Shown one piece after another: positions 33,915-43,460 of a stretch of DNA of 64,000 nt (positions within the stretch are counted from its first letter, which is position 1; every line of letters begins with the position of its first letter). The translations under genes were made by a program, and so were the position numbers. The notes under the pieces are model-generated. The model made no database searches and had not been told where the DNA came from. It saw nothing but the letters and a program-made list of their open reading frames with translations. The stretch is from CAKZNE01 sp040222435. Its GTDB lineage: Bacteria; Bacteroidota; Bacteroidia; Flavobacteriales; Schleiferiaceae. Location: assembly GCA_965212245.1 (NCBI GenBank), contig OZ243107.1:682001-746000 (forward strand). Reading direction: 5' to 3'.

Positions 33915-36149
33915 TTATTTACGAACTATTACCTTTTGGGTACTTAATACATTACCGTCCTTATCCTGAACGCGCATGAGATAAATACCATTGGTAAGAC
34001 CGGATACATTTACCTCCAGCTCTTCACCATTCCGGCTCTCCGCAGCCATGATCATTCTACCGTTAAGATCATAGATCTCAGCACTCATATTGGTGTGTCC
34101 TAATGATTTGATACGGAACCACTCTGAAGCCGGGTTAGGGTATACATCCACACGGGTAAGCGAAACTATTTCTTCTACACTAAAAGGATTAGAGCGGTTG
34201 GTAGTATCCAGCTGTACATTCAGCCCAATAATATCATCATTAGCACGGGGAAGGATACGGTAGTTTGAGAAACCGTAGGAAAGTACACCTACTACAGCGT
34301 CTATGGTCATAGTATCGCTGGTTTCAACCGGCCCAACAAACATGGCTCCGTCCTGTGTTTCGTACGCTGAATCCGTTACCAGTTGCACCCATAGTGAAGA
34401 GGCTGCACTGCTGGATTGACGGCCAGCCAGTACACGGGCTGATTTATTCATACCAAAAGCCGGGTCTGTAGCTACGGTATAATCTCCAAAACCGGCATCG
34501 GCATTAGAGATATAGAGCTTACCTCCCGCTGCCGGGTTTTCAAATTTCACCAACATACTTTCATACTTTTCCCAATCTCCGTTTGCATACGCAGCGCTAT
34601 CTGAAGGATCAATGGAAGTAGGTTGGATCACATCGTATTTATTCAGGCGGGTTAAGCTTGATACCGCAATCTGGGTGAAACCAAAGTTTTCCTGAACATC
34701 ACCTGATACCTCAACCCATTCATTACGGAAAAGGTTAGCCAGGTTAGGATTACCCAGAAGTGAAATCCCGGTATAGCCGCCCTGTGCCGTATCCTGAATG
34801 TATACGTAACCCAGGTCATAAGGCTTAGTACTGGCTGTCACCACACCTTTTACCGTTACAGTTCTTCCTATATAAGGTGAGTTTCCGTTACCTGTAAGGC
34901 TGAACTGAACGTCAGCAATAGTTAAACCGTTGGTACGAACAGTATAGAATTCGTAGTTAGGCTCAGGCTGGTTGAAAGGTTTATTGGGATAGTATGAACC
35001 ATTCCCTTCATTGTCTTCTGCATAGATGTAGTAGCGTACAATAGTTCCCTCGGCTTGCTTGGGGATGGAAAATTCGTACTCGTCAACTGAACCAATGGCC
35101 AATGGCATACTGAATACCGGAAATGCAGACGGAGAAACAGAAGTATCAGCCGACCAGCCAATAGATACCGAATCAACGGTACCATCAAGATCAGTGATCG
35201 TGGCGATAATATCCACATCCTGATTAGGGTTGGGAACTACCGGATCACGGTCTACATCAGAAATAAAAGGAGGAGCAAAACCCAGGTCGTAATGTGCATC
35301 ATCAAAGGGGTTGATCTCAAAGCCGCGGCCACCGCCACCGGTACAACCGTTGGCACTGTGGCGAACCACGCCCTTGATAAAGTTGTAAAAGGTTCCGGGA
35401 ACCGGTGTTACAAAACTCCCGGTGCCACCTGAACCGGCTGGTGAGTTAGGATTAACTACCTGGTGTGAACTGGTTTTTTGAGCCAGGAAACGATCACTTA
35501 CATTAATTACATTACCCGAGCCATCTGCCACATTAAAACTTATCCTTCCATTACCAAAAGGGATTACGTCTGTAACCGTTACGTTTTGCAGCTCAACAAA
35601 AGAGCCTTCCCACTGCTGGCCATCCTGGATGTTGTTCACACGGTTGGCATCATTAAGATCAGAAAGAGGAATTACGGTAGATGCAGGAGTATTGGCCGAA
35701 CCAATAATAGAAATGGAATTAGCATCAAGGGTGGTGATCTGATTGGAGTTTTCAAAAGCACCAATATAACCGGTCACTTCAATAATATCTCCGGCAAAAA
35801 GCTGGGTAGCCAATGAATTGGCCTGAAAAGCTCCCTGTGCATTCTCATAAATGGCCATCATCTCCAGACCTTTATAAGGTCCCGGAGCACCACCATTGGC
35901 AGTATCTACTAAAAAGAGGAAAGGACGCAGCCCACCGATAACGGAACCGGAAGCCACTTCACTCAACCCTCCATCTGTTACAACTACACCAACTGTTTTT
36001 ACGGTATCACCGAAAACCATGGAGGAATCATTACAGTTGGCCAGGTTTTTTGGCTGGTTGATCTGGTTGATGCTCACAAAAGGATATTGCGCCTGTGCAG
36101 CAAACGCAAGTCCCAGCGTCATCACGGTAAGAAGTACTAATTTTCTCAT
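33915..36149 (-). CDS. T9SS cargo with OB-fold (extracellular-nuclease-like) domains
   Basis: The 744-residue protein has a signal peptide (about 1-20) and an OB-fold region (about 45-260). The latter has the pattern FAGDIIEVTGYIGAFENSNQ seen in YhcR/ExeM-type extracellular nucleases and related DUF5689 proteins. A beta-sandwich segment (about 290-400) is followed by a second OB-like region (about 405-530; IGRTVTVKGVVTASTKPYD, EWVEVSGDVQENFGFTQI). A type A T9SS sorting domain closes the protein (about 665-744; VDVYPNPASEWFRI, NGIYLMRVQD). No nuclease catalytic motif is seen here, but an EEP-family enzyme is two genes upstream. Nucleic acid binding is an inference. Confidence 0.82.
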   Translation of the reverse strand: MRKLVLLTVMTLGLAFAAQAQYPFVSINQINQPKNLANCNDSSMVFGDTVKTVGVVVTDGGLSEVASGSVIGGLRPFLFLVDTANGGAPGPYKGLEMMAIYENAQGAFQANSLATQLFAGDIIEVTGYIGAFENSNQITTLDANSISIIGSANTPASTVIPLSDLNDANRVNNIQDGQQWEGSFVELQNVTVTDVIPFGNGRISFNVADGSGNVINVSDRFLAQKTSSHQVVNPNSPAGSGGTGSFVTPVPGTFYNFIKGVVRHSANGCTGGGGRGFEINPFDDAHYDLGFAPPFISDVDRDPVVPNPNQDVDIIATITDLDGTVDSVSIGWSADTSVSPSAFPVFSMPLAIGSVDEYEFSIPKQAEGTIVRYYIYAEDNEGNGSYYPNKPFNQPEPNYEFYTVRTNGLTIADVQFSLTGNGNSPYIGRTVTVKGVVTASTKPYDLGYVYIQDTAQGGYTGISLLGNPNLANLFRNEWVEVSGDVQENFGFTQIAVSSLTRLNKYDVIQPTSIDPSDSAAYANGDWEKYESMLVKFENPAAGGKLYISNADAGFGDYTVATDPAFGMNKSARVLAGRQSSSAASSLWVQLVTDSAYETQDGAMFVGPVETSDTMTIDAVVGVLSYGFSNYRILPRANDDIIGLNVQLDTTNRSNPFSVEEIVSLTRVDVYPNPASEWFRIKSLGHTNMSAEIYDLNGRMIMAAESRNGEELEVNVSGLTNGIYLMRVQDKDGNVLSTQKVIVRK

Positions 36150-36169
36150 AACTCTTGGATTGGGGTTTC

Positions 36170-38338
36170 TTATTTAATAATTACAAATTTTCCTGTGGTT
36201 TCTTCTCCGGTGTCCAGGTCTTCTACTGAAAACATATAAAGCCCTCTGCTAATGATCTGGCTTTGCAATGAAAGCAGATCCCAGGCGTGCTCTCCACCCG
36301 AAAAACGGTTTTGTTCAGAATTTTCAGCACCGAATGTCTGGTACCATCGGATGTCATCACCCTGGTAATTTTCATCGTGATATATCTCGTCAATAAAGTC
36401 TCCCGCTACCGTAAATACCCGAATCTTACAGCGCTCGGGCAGGTTGGCAAAAATGAGCTTGCGACTTTCTTCCTGGAAATTGGAACGCCCTTCCCATGCC
36501 GAGCCGTAGTAGTATGGATTAGGATACACAAAAGGAGCATTAGCTTCCATATCTTCATTAGCTGGTGTACCTGGGAACACACGGAAATTATTGGCCAGAA
36601 AACTACTCTCCAGTGACTCCAGGCCAGCCTCCTCATCCCCCCGGTCAAAGGAAGTTACGGCTACCGCATATTGCCAGCCGTTGGGAATATTTTCAATGGT
36701 ATATTTATAAACATACGTAACCGTATCACCGTCAAAATAATGGGGCTGATCTAAACGCACCGGTTCAAAACCGGTTTCTTTAAAGATATTGTTCCCCGGA
36801 ATATCGTACTCACCAACAAGAGTAAAATCACGAGCCAGATCCGGCACTCCGGTTACATCAAAACCCAGCTTGGAGAGGTATAGGCGATATCCTTCAAAAT
36901 CCTTTTCGTTACTAATCGGGTCTACTGAATTACGGGAATTATCCGACCAATACACTTCTATACTATTTTCAGAGGTCACTACCCTGGTGCGCGGTATAGC
37001 CGGGGGACTTGGCAGTATAAACCGGGTTATGGCGTCATTACCATCATTGTCTTCTCCTTCATCCAGAACGCCATTGAAATTTTTATCCTCTCCGTTGTAA
37101 GCCTGCTGAGCCCACCCTGCGTTTTCAATAAGATTGGCGCGCTGCACAGGGTTATCTGCATTATTAGGATTACCATCTTCATTCTTGCGGGCCAATACAA
37201 AAGCAAAAGCCACATTCACCTCATCTCCGGGAGCAAAATTCCCAAATGGCCCGGCTGAAATAAGGTCAGACCGGTTACCGGCTTGTTTTAACTGTTGCTG
37301 CAGATCAACCGCCAGACCGGATTGGCACGGCCCTCCGGTAGGGTTATCCCAACAGGGGTTATAATTGAGACCTTCCGTCATTTTCTTATAGCGTGCCTGG
37401 TCATTGCTGGGAAAGAAAAAGATGGGCTCATTAGTCCCCTGAAAAGTCCAGGCGTTGTAATGAAGCTTAAAGTCATCCTCTTCCCACTGCTGTGTGTTTA
37501 CATTGAAGGTGGAATCCAGCTGCGGGTGATGGAAGCCGTCTTTATCTTCAGCACCTAAAAACACCTGACCAATATAGCTTTCAGTAAAACCAAGGTCTCC
37601 GGCTGCATCAAAGCAATAGGCCATATTCAGCGAATCCATGTAACCATTGCCGCCTTTATTATAAAAAGCATTCCCTCCTGACCCGGCTGGAGTAATATTT
37701 ACATTGCGCACCACGGTATTATTCCACAGTGCCACATGAAAGTCGTTAAAAGTCTGATTTCCGGTGTTTTTGATCTTGAGATTTACAATAACCATAAAGT
37801 CACTGAAAGTGAAATTCCAGTTGTAGGTCTGCATTTCAATTTCAAGGTTCATCGGGTTAGTATGATCCGAAATATTGATATCGGTACCGGGTATTTTTAC
37901 ATTTTTATCTGAAAAAAAGGCCACGTAATCCTGATGCGATACCGCCAATGGATCATAAAATTTACTATCAAATAAAGAGCTGCGCTCCATTAAGGAGCTT
38001 CCTACCTCAGCTGTGATTTCAAAGCCCGATCGGCCAGCTGCGTAGCCCTGAGGAGCATCGTAGGCAGAAGTACTTACTACCTGCTGCCCTCCGTCTGTAA
38101 CACCACCTAACCATATACCTCCTTCAAAAAGATGCTCTACTCCTGATCCGGCCGGATACTCACAGGAAGGGTTTCCGCTCCCATCTTTATAACCACGAAA
38201 CGCATTACCAAAGGTTCCGTAATTGGAAACATTAAGGCGGACATTGGAAGCATTGGTTACTTTATCGTCAAAACTTTGCTGCGCTTTTGCCGTCAAAGCC
38301 AGGGTAAGAAACGCAAATAAAAATGCTACACTTCGCAT
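36170..38338 (-). CDS. Large secreted protein with FlgD-like C-terminal domain
   Basis: The 722-residue protein has a signal peptide (about 1-19) and an N-terminal beta-rich half of unknown fold (NYGTFGNAFRGY, GGIWLGGVTDGG, FVALARKNEDG-like strands). An FN3-like domain follows (about 445-590; FEGYRLYLSKLGFD). The C-terminal domain (about 610-722; VYPNPYYYGSAW, CKIRVFTVAGDFI, SRGLYMFSVED, GKFVIIK) is a FlgD-Ig-like variant of the T9SS sorting domain. It overlaps the EEP gene stop by one base (TAATG), so they are coupled. The family occurs in T9SS-bearing lineages; its function is unknown. Confidence 0.78.
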   Translation of the reverse strand: MRSVAFLFAFLTLALTAKAQQSFDDKVTNASNVRLNVSNYGTFGNAFRGYKDGSGNPSCEYPAGSGVEHLFEGGIWLGGVTDGGQQVVSTSAYDAPQGYAAGRSGFEITAEVGSSLMERSSLFDSKFYDPLAVSHQDYVAFFSDKNVKIPGTDINISDHTNPMNLEIEMQTYNWNFTFSDFMVIVNLKIKNTGNQTFNDFHVALWNNTVVRNVNITPAGSGGNAFYNKGGNGYMDSLNMAYCFDAAGDLGFTESYIGQVFLGAEDKDGFHHPQLDSTFNVNTQQWEEDDFKLHYNAWTFQGTNEPIFFFPSNDQARYKKMTEGLNYNPCWDNPTGGPCQSGLAVDLQQQLKQAGNRSDLISAGPFGNFAPGDEVNVAFAFVLARKNEDGNPNNADNPVQRANLIENAGWAQQAYNGEDKNFNGVLDEGEDNDGNDAITRFILPSPPAIPRTRVVTSENSIEVYWSDNSRNSVDPISNEKDFEGYRLYLSKLGFDVTGVPDLARDFTLVGEYDIPGNNIFKETGFEPVRLDQPHYFDGDTVTYVYKYTIENIPNGWQYAVAVTSFDRGDEEAGLESLESSFLANNFRVFPGTPANEDMEANAPFVYPNPYYYGSAWEGRSNFQEESRKLIFANLPERCKIRVFTVAGDFIDEIYHDENYQGDDIRWYQTFGAENSEQNRFSGGEHAWDLLSLQSQIISRGLYMFSVEDLDTGEETTGKFVIIK

Positions 38339-39627
38339 TAGTTCTTAATAATCTTTTTGGTGATGATTTCTCCTCCGGGAATGCTCACATTAATAAGGTA
38401 TACACCATTGGGCAAATGATTTACATCTATTCGCTTTTCAAAAGAACCTTTAGACCAGTTTGTTTCAAGAACCGTTTTACCGGTTAAATCCAACAAACGG
38501 ATATGCATATCCTCTGCACTGGAACGGCCCAACCTCAAGCTTACTTCTTCGTGCACAGGGTTATTATAACTAAGATTTTGCTTCAGCGAAACCGGTTCCT
38601 GCGCAGAAAGATCAGACAGTTTTATTCCTACCTTCATGAAAATAGGCAAATGGTCACTAAAGTTGTACAGAGCATTGGCAATATTACTGGCCACGCTACT
38701 GTTGGTTCCAGCGTTTACGGACTGGTTAAAATGGTTTCCATCCTGACCTATAGCAATGTATGAACCGGGAATATAACTTACACCCTGAGTACCGTTCAGA
38801 ACCTCATCAGACACCAGGAAAAAGTCAAAACGATCATCCAGGCCACCCCCTGAAAAGCAACCTGAACCAGAACTGCGTGTGCTTTGAGTATGAATACCAG
38901 CAAAAGCACTGTTGTTATTCCATGCCCCTCCCTGATTGAGCGGATCAAAAAACCGCTCTGAAACGGTAGTGTAATTAAGAAGCTTCTGGTAGCCAGGCTC
39001 GCTGTTGGAGTAAAAATTAAAGTCTCCGCAGAAGATCACATTATCTTCACTCACGCCCTGATCCAGCCAATCCATCAAAGCTTCTGTAGCTTCCAAACGT
39101 TCCAGTGCATCACTGGTACTGTTTCCTGCTTTTAAATGGGCCAGTGCTACGGTAAAAGTTACCGTATCAGCACCCTGGCTAAGCTTAGGGTCTTTATAAT
39201 ACAGGTTATATAAATCAATTACCCTTACCAGGTTATTGCCTGAGTTATCCGTAACAATGGCCGTTTGCCCCAATAAACCCAACTTATCTGAGTTGTAATA
39301 AAGCATATTGGTAAGGCCGGAGAAATTATTATTGGAATATTGAGCACTGGCGTATTTGGTTACACCATTGGTGTTCAAAATAAAATCGCGCACAAAAGTG
39401 TAGTTGGATACACTGGCGCCCATCTCATTTACCGTGAAAATGTCAGGATCTATGTATTTTACAATCGTCTCAAGATTCTGATCCCGCTGCGATGGGGAGA
39501 TATTATGTGTACAGGGAGAGGAACCGGCCCGATAGTACATGAGGTTATAGTTTAGCATCTTAAGCTCTTCATTCTGAGCTAAAAGACCAAGGGGAATCCC
39601 TATCCATAACAGTAAAAATCTTTTCAT
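38338..39627 (-). CDS. Secreted EEP-family (nuclease/phosphodiesterase) hydrolase with T9SS sorting domain
   Basis: The 429-residue protein has a signal peptide (about 1-17) and an endonuclease/exonuclease/phosphatase domain with every core motif: LNYNLMYY, DIFTVNEMG, FCGDFNFYS, DRFDFFLVSD and FSDHLPIF. The family includes DNase I, AP endonucleases, sphingomyelinases and inositol phosphatases, and the specificity cannot be read here. A type A T9SS sorting domain (about 350-429, LRLGRSSAEDMHIRLLDLTGK to TKKIIKN) sends it to the surface. It has a promoter element at 39653 and is the first gene of the cluster running to 27351. Confidence 0.9.
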   Translation of the reverse strand: MKRFLLLWIGIPLGLLAQNEELKMLNYNLMYYRAGSSPCTHNISPSQRDQNLETIVKYIDPDIFTVNEMGASVSNYTFVRDFILNTNGVTKYASAQYSNNNFSGLTNMLYYNSDKLGLLGQTAIVTDNSGNNLVRVIDLYNLYYKDPKLSQGADTVTFTVALAHLKAGNSTSDALERLEATEALMDWLDQGVSEDNVIFCGDFNFYSNSEPGYQKLLNYTTVSERFFDPLNQGGAWNNNSAFAGIHTQSTRSSGSGCFSGGGLDDRFDFFLVSDEVLNGTQGVSYIPGSYIAIGQDGNHFNQSVNAGTNSSVASNIANALYNFSDHLPIFMKVGIKLSDLSAQEPVSLKQNLSYNNPVHEEVSLRLGRSSAEDMHIRLLDLTGKTVLETNWSKGSFEKRIDVNHLPNGVYLINVSIPGGEIITKKIIKN

Positions 39628-39652
39628 CTGCCTACCGCTTCAAAATCCGCGG

Positions 39653-39660
39653 CAAAGATA
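39653..39660 (-). promoter_or_regulatory. Bacteroidota -7 element (TATCTTTG) for the EEP cluster
   Basis: This is an exact match on the minus strand, 25 nt upstream of the ATG at 39627. It is the only clear promoter-like element found for the seven-gene run. Confidence 0.55.
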
Positions 39661-39710
39661 ACTAGTTTAACCTAAGCTTTGAACAGCTTATGTTAAGGGA
39701 GTTTTAATTT

Positions 39711-42179
39711 TCACTTTTTCCCGGAGTCACTCTCTTCCCACTCAAAGATTATCCCGGTATCATCTTTTTTCTTTTCCTCAGGTTTATCCTTCTTAAATAT
39801 CTTCCGGATCTCTTCGCCCTGCTGTTTCAGATCCCGGGATATGGAATTTCCCAATGACTCACGATCCAGAGAAATCTCAGGGTCAGAAGCTTTTCCAATC
39901 ATCTTAACATAAATATAAGGATCATCATCCATTTTTACTTCCACCAGGTGTTCATCAAATTCAGATTTTTTAACCTTCCGGGTCTTCTTGCTAAAAAGTA
40001 CGTCATCCAGTTTTAACCGCATGGTATAATTAATCTGATTATCAAAGTTGTGCGCACCATTAACCTGCAGGCTCAGCACATTGCTTATCACATCCATTTT
40101 AGGAATCATTACCTGTGATTGGTGAATTGAGATAGTATTGTCCAGGGAACTAAAGCGCACATCTTCCAGTTCTTTGATATCTGCAAAGCGTGATAGGGCA
40201 CGCATGGGTGCGTAGTTCTTCAGATTGCCATCTTTTATCCGGATCCGGGCGGTCATATCTATTGTTTCGGTAAGAACGGTAAGATCCGGCAACATATATG
40301 ATTCAAAATCAATATCTGCGGTGGCTGTACCATAGATGTTATCCGCTGCTATCGCTTCTTGCCCAAAATCATTGAAGCTTACAAACAGCTCATGCACATT
40401 AATAGCATCTGCCTTTAAACCAGCCGTGAGCCTATAACGGTCGGGCGCATTTAAATCTATAGAGAACTGACCTTTATAAAACCCCTTATTTGCCTTTAAC
40501 GACAGCTGACTCACCTCAATTTTACGGTTGCGGATATTCAGGTTTCCAGAGATATCAGAAGCATGGAACTGCTGAAAGGAAAAACGGTCTACTCCCAACC
40601 TGAGCTCAAGATCAAGAGATTTTGCAAAATCAAGATTATATCTATCGCTACCCTTCTTTTGGCTACCCACAAAGTCGGAAAGGTCTATTTCCTGCGCCTT
40701 TACACTACAATCCACCAGCAGCCTTTGATCCTCAAGTAAGACAAAATTCAACACATTTTCAAAGCGCCCTTCCAGGTAAATATCACTTTTTCCGGTTTTA
40801 AAATACAGACGCTCTACCTGCAGGTTATTTCCTGAAAAATTGAGTTCCCCGTTAATGCTGTTTACCGTTTTATCGGATTTCAGAAATTGAAATGAGGCAT
40901 TTTCAATACGCAAACTGCCCTGGGTACGGGCCTTCCTCAATTCAGATGCTTTTATTTTTTTCAGGGATCCGAACTGGTTTTCAAAATGCAGGTCTACGAT
41001 AGCCTTGCCCCCGGCATTCTCCACGGTATCCACAGGGAAAAGCACCAACCATTCGGCCAGTTCCAGGTCAGAACGAAGATCCATGTTCACAAAAGGGTTA
41101 TTTAAATCACGAATCATCAGCCTGCCTTCTACACTGCCGGTCTCCCCCCGGCCGCTAAAACTGTTTACCTCTAATACATCCCCTTCGCCCCTCCTTGTAT
41201 AAGTGCCCGAACAAGAGATGTTTTTCACCCCAACATCTCTATACCCTTCCACAGAAGCTTCATTAGCCGCAAAATTGAGTGTAAAGTCAGGCTCCCTTCC
41301 TTCTCCAAATATTCCGGCAAAACGCACACTACCTTTTCCTTTCAGGTCCACTTTTTTAAGATTGTACCAACCCTGTTCCTCCATGAGCACTTGAACCTTT
41401 TCTAGATCCAGGTCAGGGGAAGAGACGGTAACATGGGTTTCTCCACCCGAGGTGGTAGTAGAAAAATTAAATGCCAGGTTTTCCCATTTAAGAAGAGCAG
41501 GTTTAATAACCACAGAATCCGGATATCCCTGAAGGGTAAAATCAATCTGCAGGGGCATAGAACTCAAATAAGGTGTTTTACCGAGCATCAGATCTTGTAT
41601 ATCAAGCCCGCCTTTGTTTTCCAGCGTATAGTATGACTCTCCGAAGTTTCCGTTAAAAACCAGCCTTTTCACGTTAAAATGCGTACTGAAATCTGCAGAA
41701 GGGTCTTCTACATAGGTCTGCACCTCTTCAAGACTTACTTTCTCAAGGGTAAAAAGGCCTTCAGAAGAAGCAGAATCTTCTTTCCAAATCCTGAAATTAT
41801 CTCTTCCTTTATCGCGCAAACGAATATTCAGCACTGCCTTTTCCACATTAATTTCATTGATCGACACTGAGGAGAAAAGCACCTGCCAGATGCTGAATTG
41901 CAGGTATATCTTTTTGGCATAAATAAGTGTATCTCCGGGAGTACTGTAAGCACCCTGGGAAAACACATCACTAAATACAAAAGAAGCGCTGGGAAACTTT
42001 CGCAGACTCACGTTTACATCCGAAACGCTTACGGCTGTAGTCAGTTGTTTATTAACCTCCTGAATAAGAATTCCGGAAAACTTATCACGATTGGCATATA
42101 GAAATGCAAAGAGTATCATAAAAATAACCAGCAATACGGCTATTGTCCAAAGCACTATCTTTATAAGTCTCTTCCTCAT
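39711..42179 (-). CDS. AsmA-family (bridge-like lipid transfer) envelope protein
   Basis: From ATG 42179 the product has 822 residues: one N-terminal membrane helix (about 6-28, IVLWTIAVLLVIFMILFAFL) and a long beta-rich periplasmic region with AsmA features (VNKQLTTAVSVSDVNVSLRKFPSASFVFSD near the start; GNLKNYAPMRALSRFADIKEL and an AsmA_2-like repeat near the end). The C-terminus is charged (KKDKPEEKKKDD). AsmA/TamB-like proteins are thought to move phospholipids between membranes. The in-frame ATG at 42194 is less likely, since MRKR begins a normal inner-membrane anchor. It stands alone between two terminated units. Confidence 0.87.
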   Translation of the reverse strand: MRKRLIKIVLWTIAVLLVIFMILFAFLYANRDKFSGILIQEVNKQLTTAVSVSDVNVSLRKFPSASFVFSDVFSQGAYSTPGDTLIYAKKIYLQFSIWQVLFSSVSINEINVEKAVLNIRLRDKGRDNFRIWKEDSASSEGLFTLEKVSLEEVQTYVEDPSADFSTHFNVKRLVFNGNFGESYYTLENKGGLDIQDLMLGKTPYLSSMPLQIDFTLQGYPDSVVIKPALLKWENLAFNFSTTTSGGETHVTVSSPDLDLEKVQVLMEEQGWYNLKKVDLKGKGSVRFAGIFGEGREPDFTLNFAANEASVEGYRDVGVKNISCSGTYTRRGEGDVLEVNSFSGRGETGSVEGRLMIRDLNNPFVNMDLRSDLELAEWLVLFPVDTVENAGGKAIVDLHFENQFGSLKKIKASELRKARTQGSLRIENASFQFLKSDKTVNSINGELNFSGNNLQVERLYFKTGKSDIYLEGRFENVLNFVLLEDQRLLVDCSVKAQEIDLSDFVGSQKKGSDRYNLDFAKSLDLELRLGVDRFSFQQFHASDISGNLNIRNRKIEVSQLSLKANKGFYKGQFSIDLNAPDRYRLTAGLKADAINVHELFVSFNDFGQEAIAADNIYGTATADIDFESYMLPDLTVLTETIDMTARIRIKDGNLKNYAPMRALSRFADIKELEDVRFSSLDNTISIHQSQVMIPKMDVISNVLSLQVNGAHNFDNQINYTMRLKLDDVLFSKKTRKVKKSEFDEHLVEVKMDDDPYIYVKMIGKASDPEISLDRESLGNSISRDLKQQGEEIRKIFKKDKPEEKKKDDTGIIFEWEESDSGKK

Positions 42180-42236
42180 GTTCCAAACAACCAAACGTTG
42201 AACCCCGGCTAAAAAGTTTGCTCAATACTCAAAATT

Positions 42237-42267
42237 AAAAAGCCCGTTTCTGAGAAACGGGCTTTTA
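42237..42267 (-). terminator. Rho-independent terminator after the 78-residue protein gene
   Basis: AAAAGCCCGTTTC and GAAACGGGCTTTT form a perfect hairpin with a 3-nt loop and T/A-rich flanks. It lies 24 bp past the stop at 42292. Its symmetry could also let it work in the other direction, but no gene arrives from that side. Confidence 0.9.
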
Positions 42268-42291
42268 CCTGAATTTTTTAATTTTCCCCCC

Positions 42292-42528
42292 TCAGGATTT
42301 TTGTACTTTAAAACCATACTTTTCAAGAAAGTCAATTTTTTCCTGAATTACTTTACCTTCTCTCTTTTTAAGCTCTTTGTTGATGCTCTTTTTAAATGCT
42401 TCGAGTTCGTCAACAGAAAGTTTACCCAGAAATTGAGTGGCAAATAATGCCTTAAGGGTTTTGTTGTTATTTTGGTTTTCACGTAAGGTGTGCACCAAAA
42501 CACCAGGTGTTATTTTTCTTTTTGCCAT
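42292..42528 (-). CDS. Small basic helical protein of unknown function
   Basis: The 78-residue protein (MAKRKITPGVLVHTLREN..., ending GFKVQKS) is Lys-rich and mostly alpha-helical by pattern (SVDELEAFKKSINKELKKREGKVIQEKI). It has no signal peptide or known motif, so it is likely cytoplasmic and perhaps nucleic-acid or ribosome associated. It is a free-standing transcription unit with an exact -7 element upstream and a strong terminator downstream, which argues that it is a real, independently expressed gene. Confidence 0.8.
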   Translation of the reverse strand: MAKRKITPGVLVHTLRENQNNNKTLKALFATQFLGKLSVDELEAFKKSINKELKKREGKVIQEKIDFLEKYGFKVQKS

Positions 42529-42552
42529 AATGTTGAATTAATTAATTTGATT

Positions 42553-42560
42553 CAAAAGTA
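42553..42560 (-). promoter_or_regulatory. Bacteroidota -7 element (TACTTTTG) for the 78-residue protein gene
   Basis: This is an exact match on the minus strand, 24 nt upstream of the ATG at 42528. Confidence 0.55.
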
Positions 42561-42595
42561 ATTACTAAAATCTAATACACCTAATTCCTTAAATT

Positions 42596-43408
42596 TCAGC
42601 TACTCATCTTTAAGAACTGAACCTCTTTTTCGGACAGATAACGCCACTGTCCACGGTTGAGATTTTTCTTGGTTATTCCGGCAAAAAACACTCTATCCAG
42701 CTTGGATACTTCATAACCCAAACTCTCAAATATCCTTCTTACAATGCGGTTTCTTCCGCTATGGAGCACCACGCCAATATTATTTTTGGATTTACCTTCT
42801 ATATACTGTATCTCATCCACCTGAATGGGTCCGTCTTCCAGTTCCAAGCCTTTTTGAATGCTATGTAAATCCGTTTTTGTGAGATTTTTATCCAGGCCTA
42901 CCTCGTATATCTTTCGGGCACCATGTGAAGGGTGCGTGAGTTTTTCAGCCAGATCACCATCATTGGTAAATAAAAGCACACCTGTAGTTTTACGATCCAA
43001 CCTACCTACCGGGTAAAAGCGTTCGCCACCGGCACTACCCAGCAAGTCCATCACAGTTTTACGTGCTTTGGGATCATCTGTAGTGGTTATAAACCCTTTA
43101 GGTTTATTCAATACTATATAAACTTTCTTTTCCTGACTTACTTCTGAACCATTGAATTTTACCTGATCCGTGGGTTTTACCTTAAAGCCCATTTCAGTAA
43201 TCGTTTTACCGTTTACCTCTACCAAGCCAGCTTTTATAAGGTCATCCGCCTCTCGCCTGGAAGCAATACCGGAATGTGCCAGATACTTATTGAGACGGGT
43301 CAGACCGTCAGAAGATGGTTTTGGAGATGGTTTACTCCCGGCCGGCCGGGGCTTCCTGGAAAAAGATGGTTTACCAGAAGGACGTTTTCCTGACCCTTTC
43401 TTTTGCAT
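42596..43408 (-). CDS. RsuA/RluB-family pseudouridine synthase
   Basis: The 270-residue protein has an N-terminal basic Lys/Ser/Pro-rich tail (about 1-35), an S4 RNA-binding domain (about 36-95; LTRLNKYLAHSGIASRREAD) and the catalytic domain with GRLDRKTTGVLLFTNDGDLAE holding the active-site Asp. VLHSGRNRIVRRIFESLGYEV lies near the end. It converts a uridine in rRNA to pseudouridine. In most bacteria with one large-subunit member this is RluB (U2605), but the exact target is not certain. It has its own -7 element. Confidence 0.92.
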   Translation of the reverse strand: MQKKGSGKRPSGKPSFSRKPRPAGSKPSPKPSSDGLTRLNKYLAHSGIASRREADDLIKAGLVEVNGKTITEMGFKVKPTDQVKFNGSEVSQEKKVYIVLNKPKGFITTTDDPKARKTVMDLLGSAGGERFYPVGRLDRKTTGVLLFTNDGDLAEKLTHPSHGARKIYEVGLDKNLTKTDLHSIQKGLELEDGPIQVDEIQYIEGKSKNNIGVVLHSGRNRIVRRIFESLGYEVSKLDRVFFAGITKKNLNRGQWRYLSEKEVQFLKMSS

Positions 43409-43421
43409 AAAAAAATTTTTG

Positions 43422-43429
43422 CAAAGTTA
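43422..43429 (-). promoter_or_regulatory. Bacteroidota -7 element (TAACTTTG) for the pseudouridine synthase gene
   Basis: This is an exact match on the minus strand, 13 nt upstream of the ATG at 43408. Confidence 0.55.
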
Positions 43430-43460
43430 GAGATATTTAATTCTCTAAACCACAAGATGA

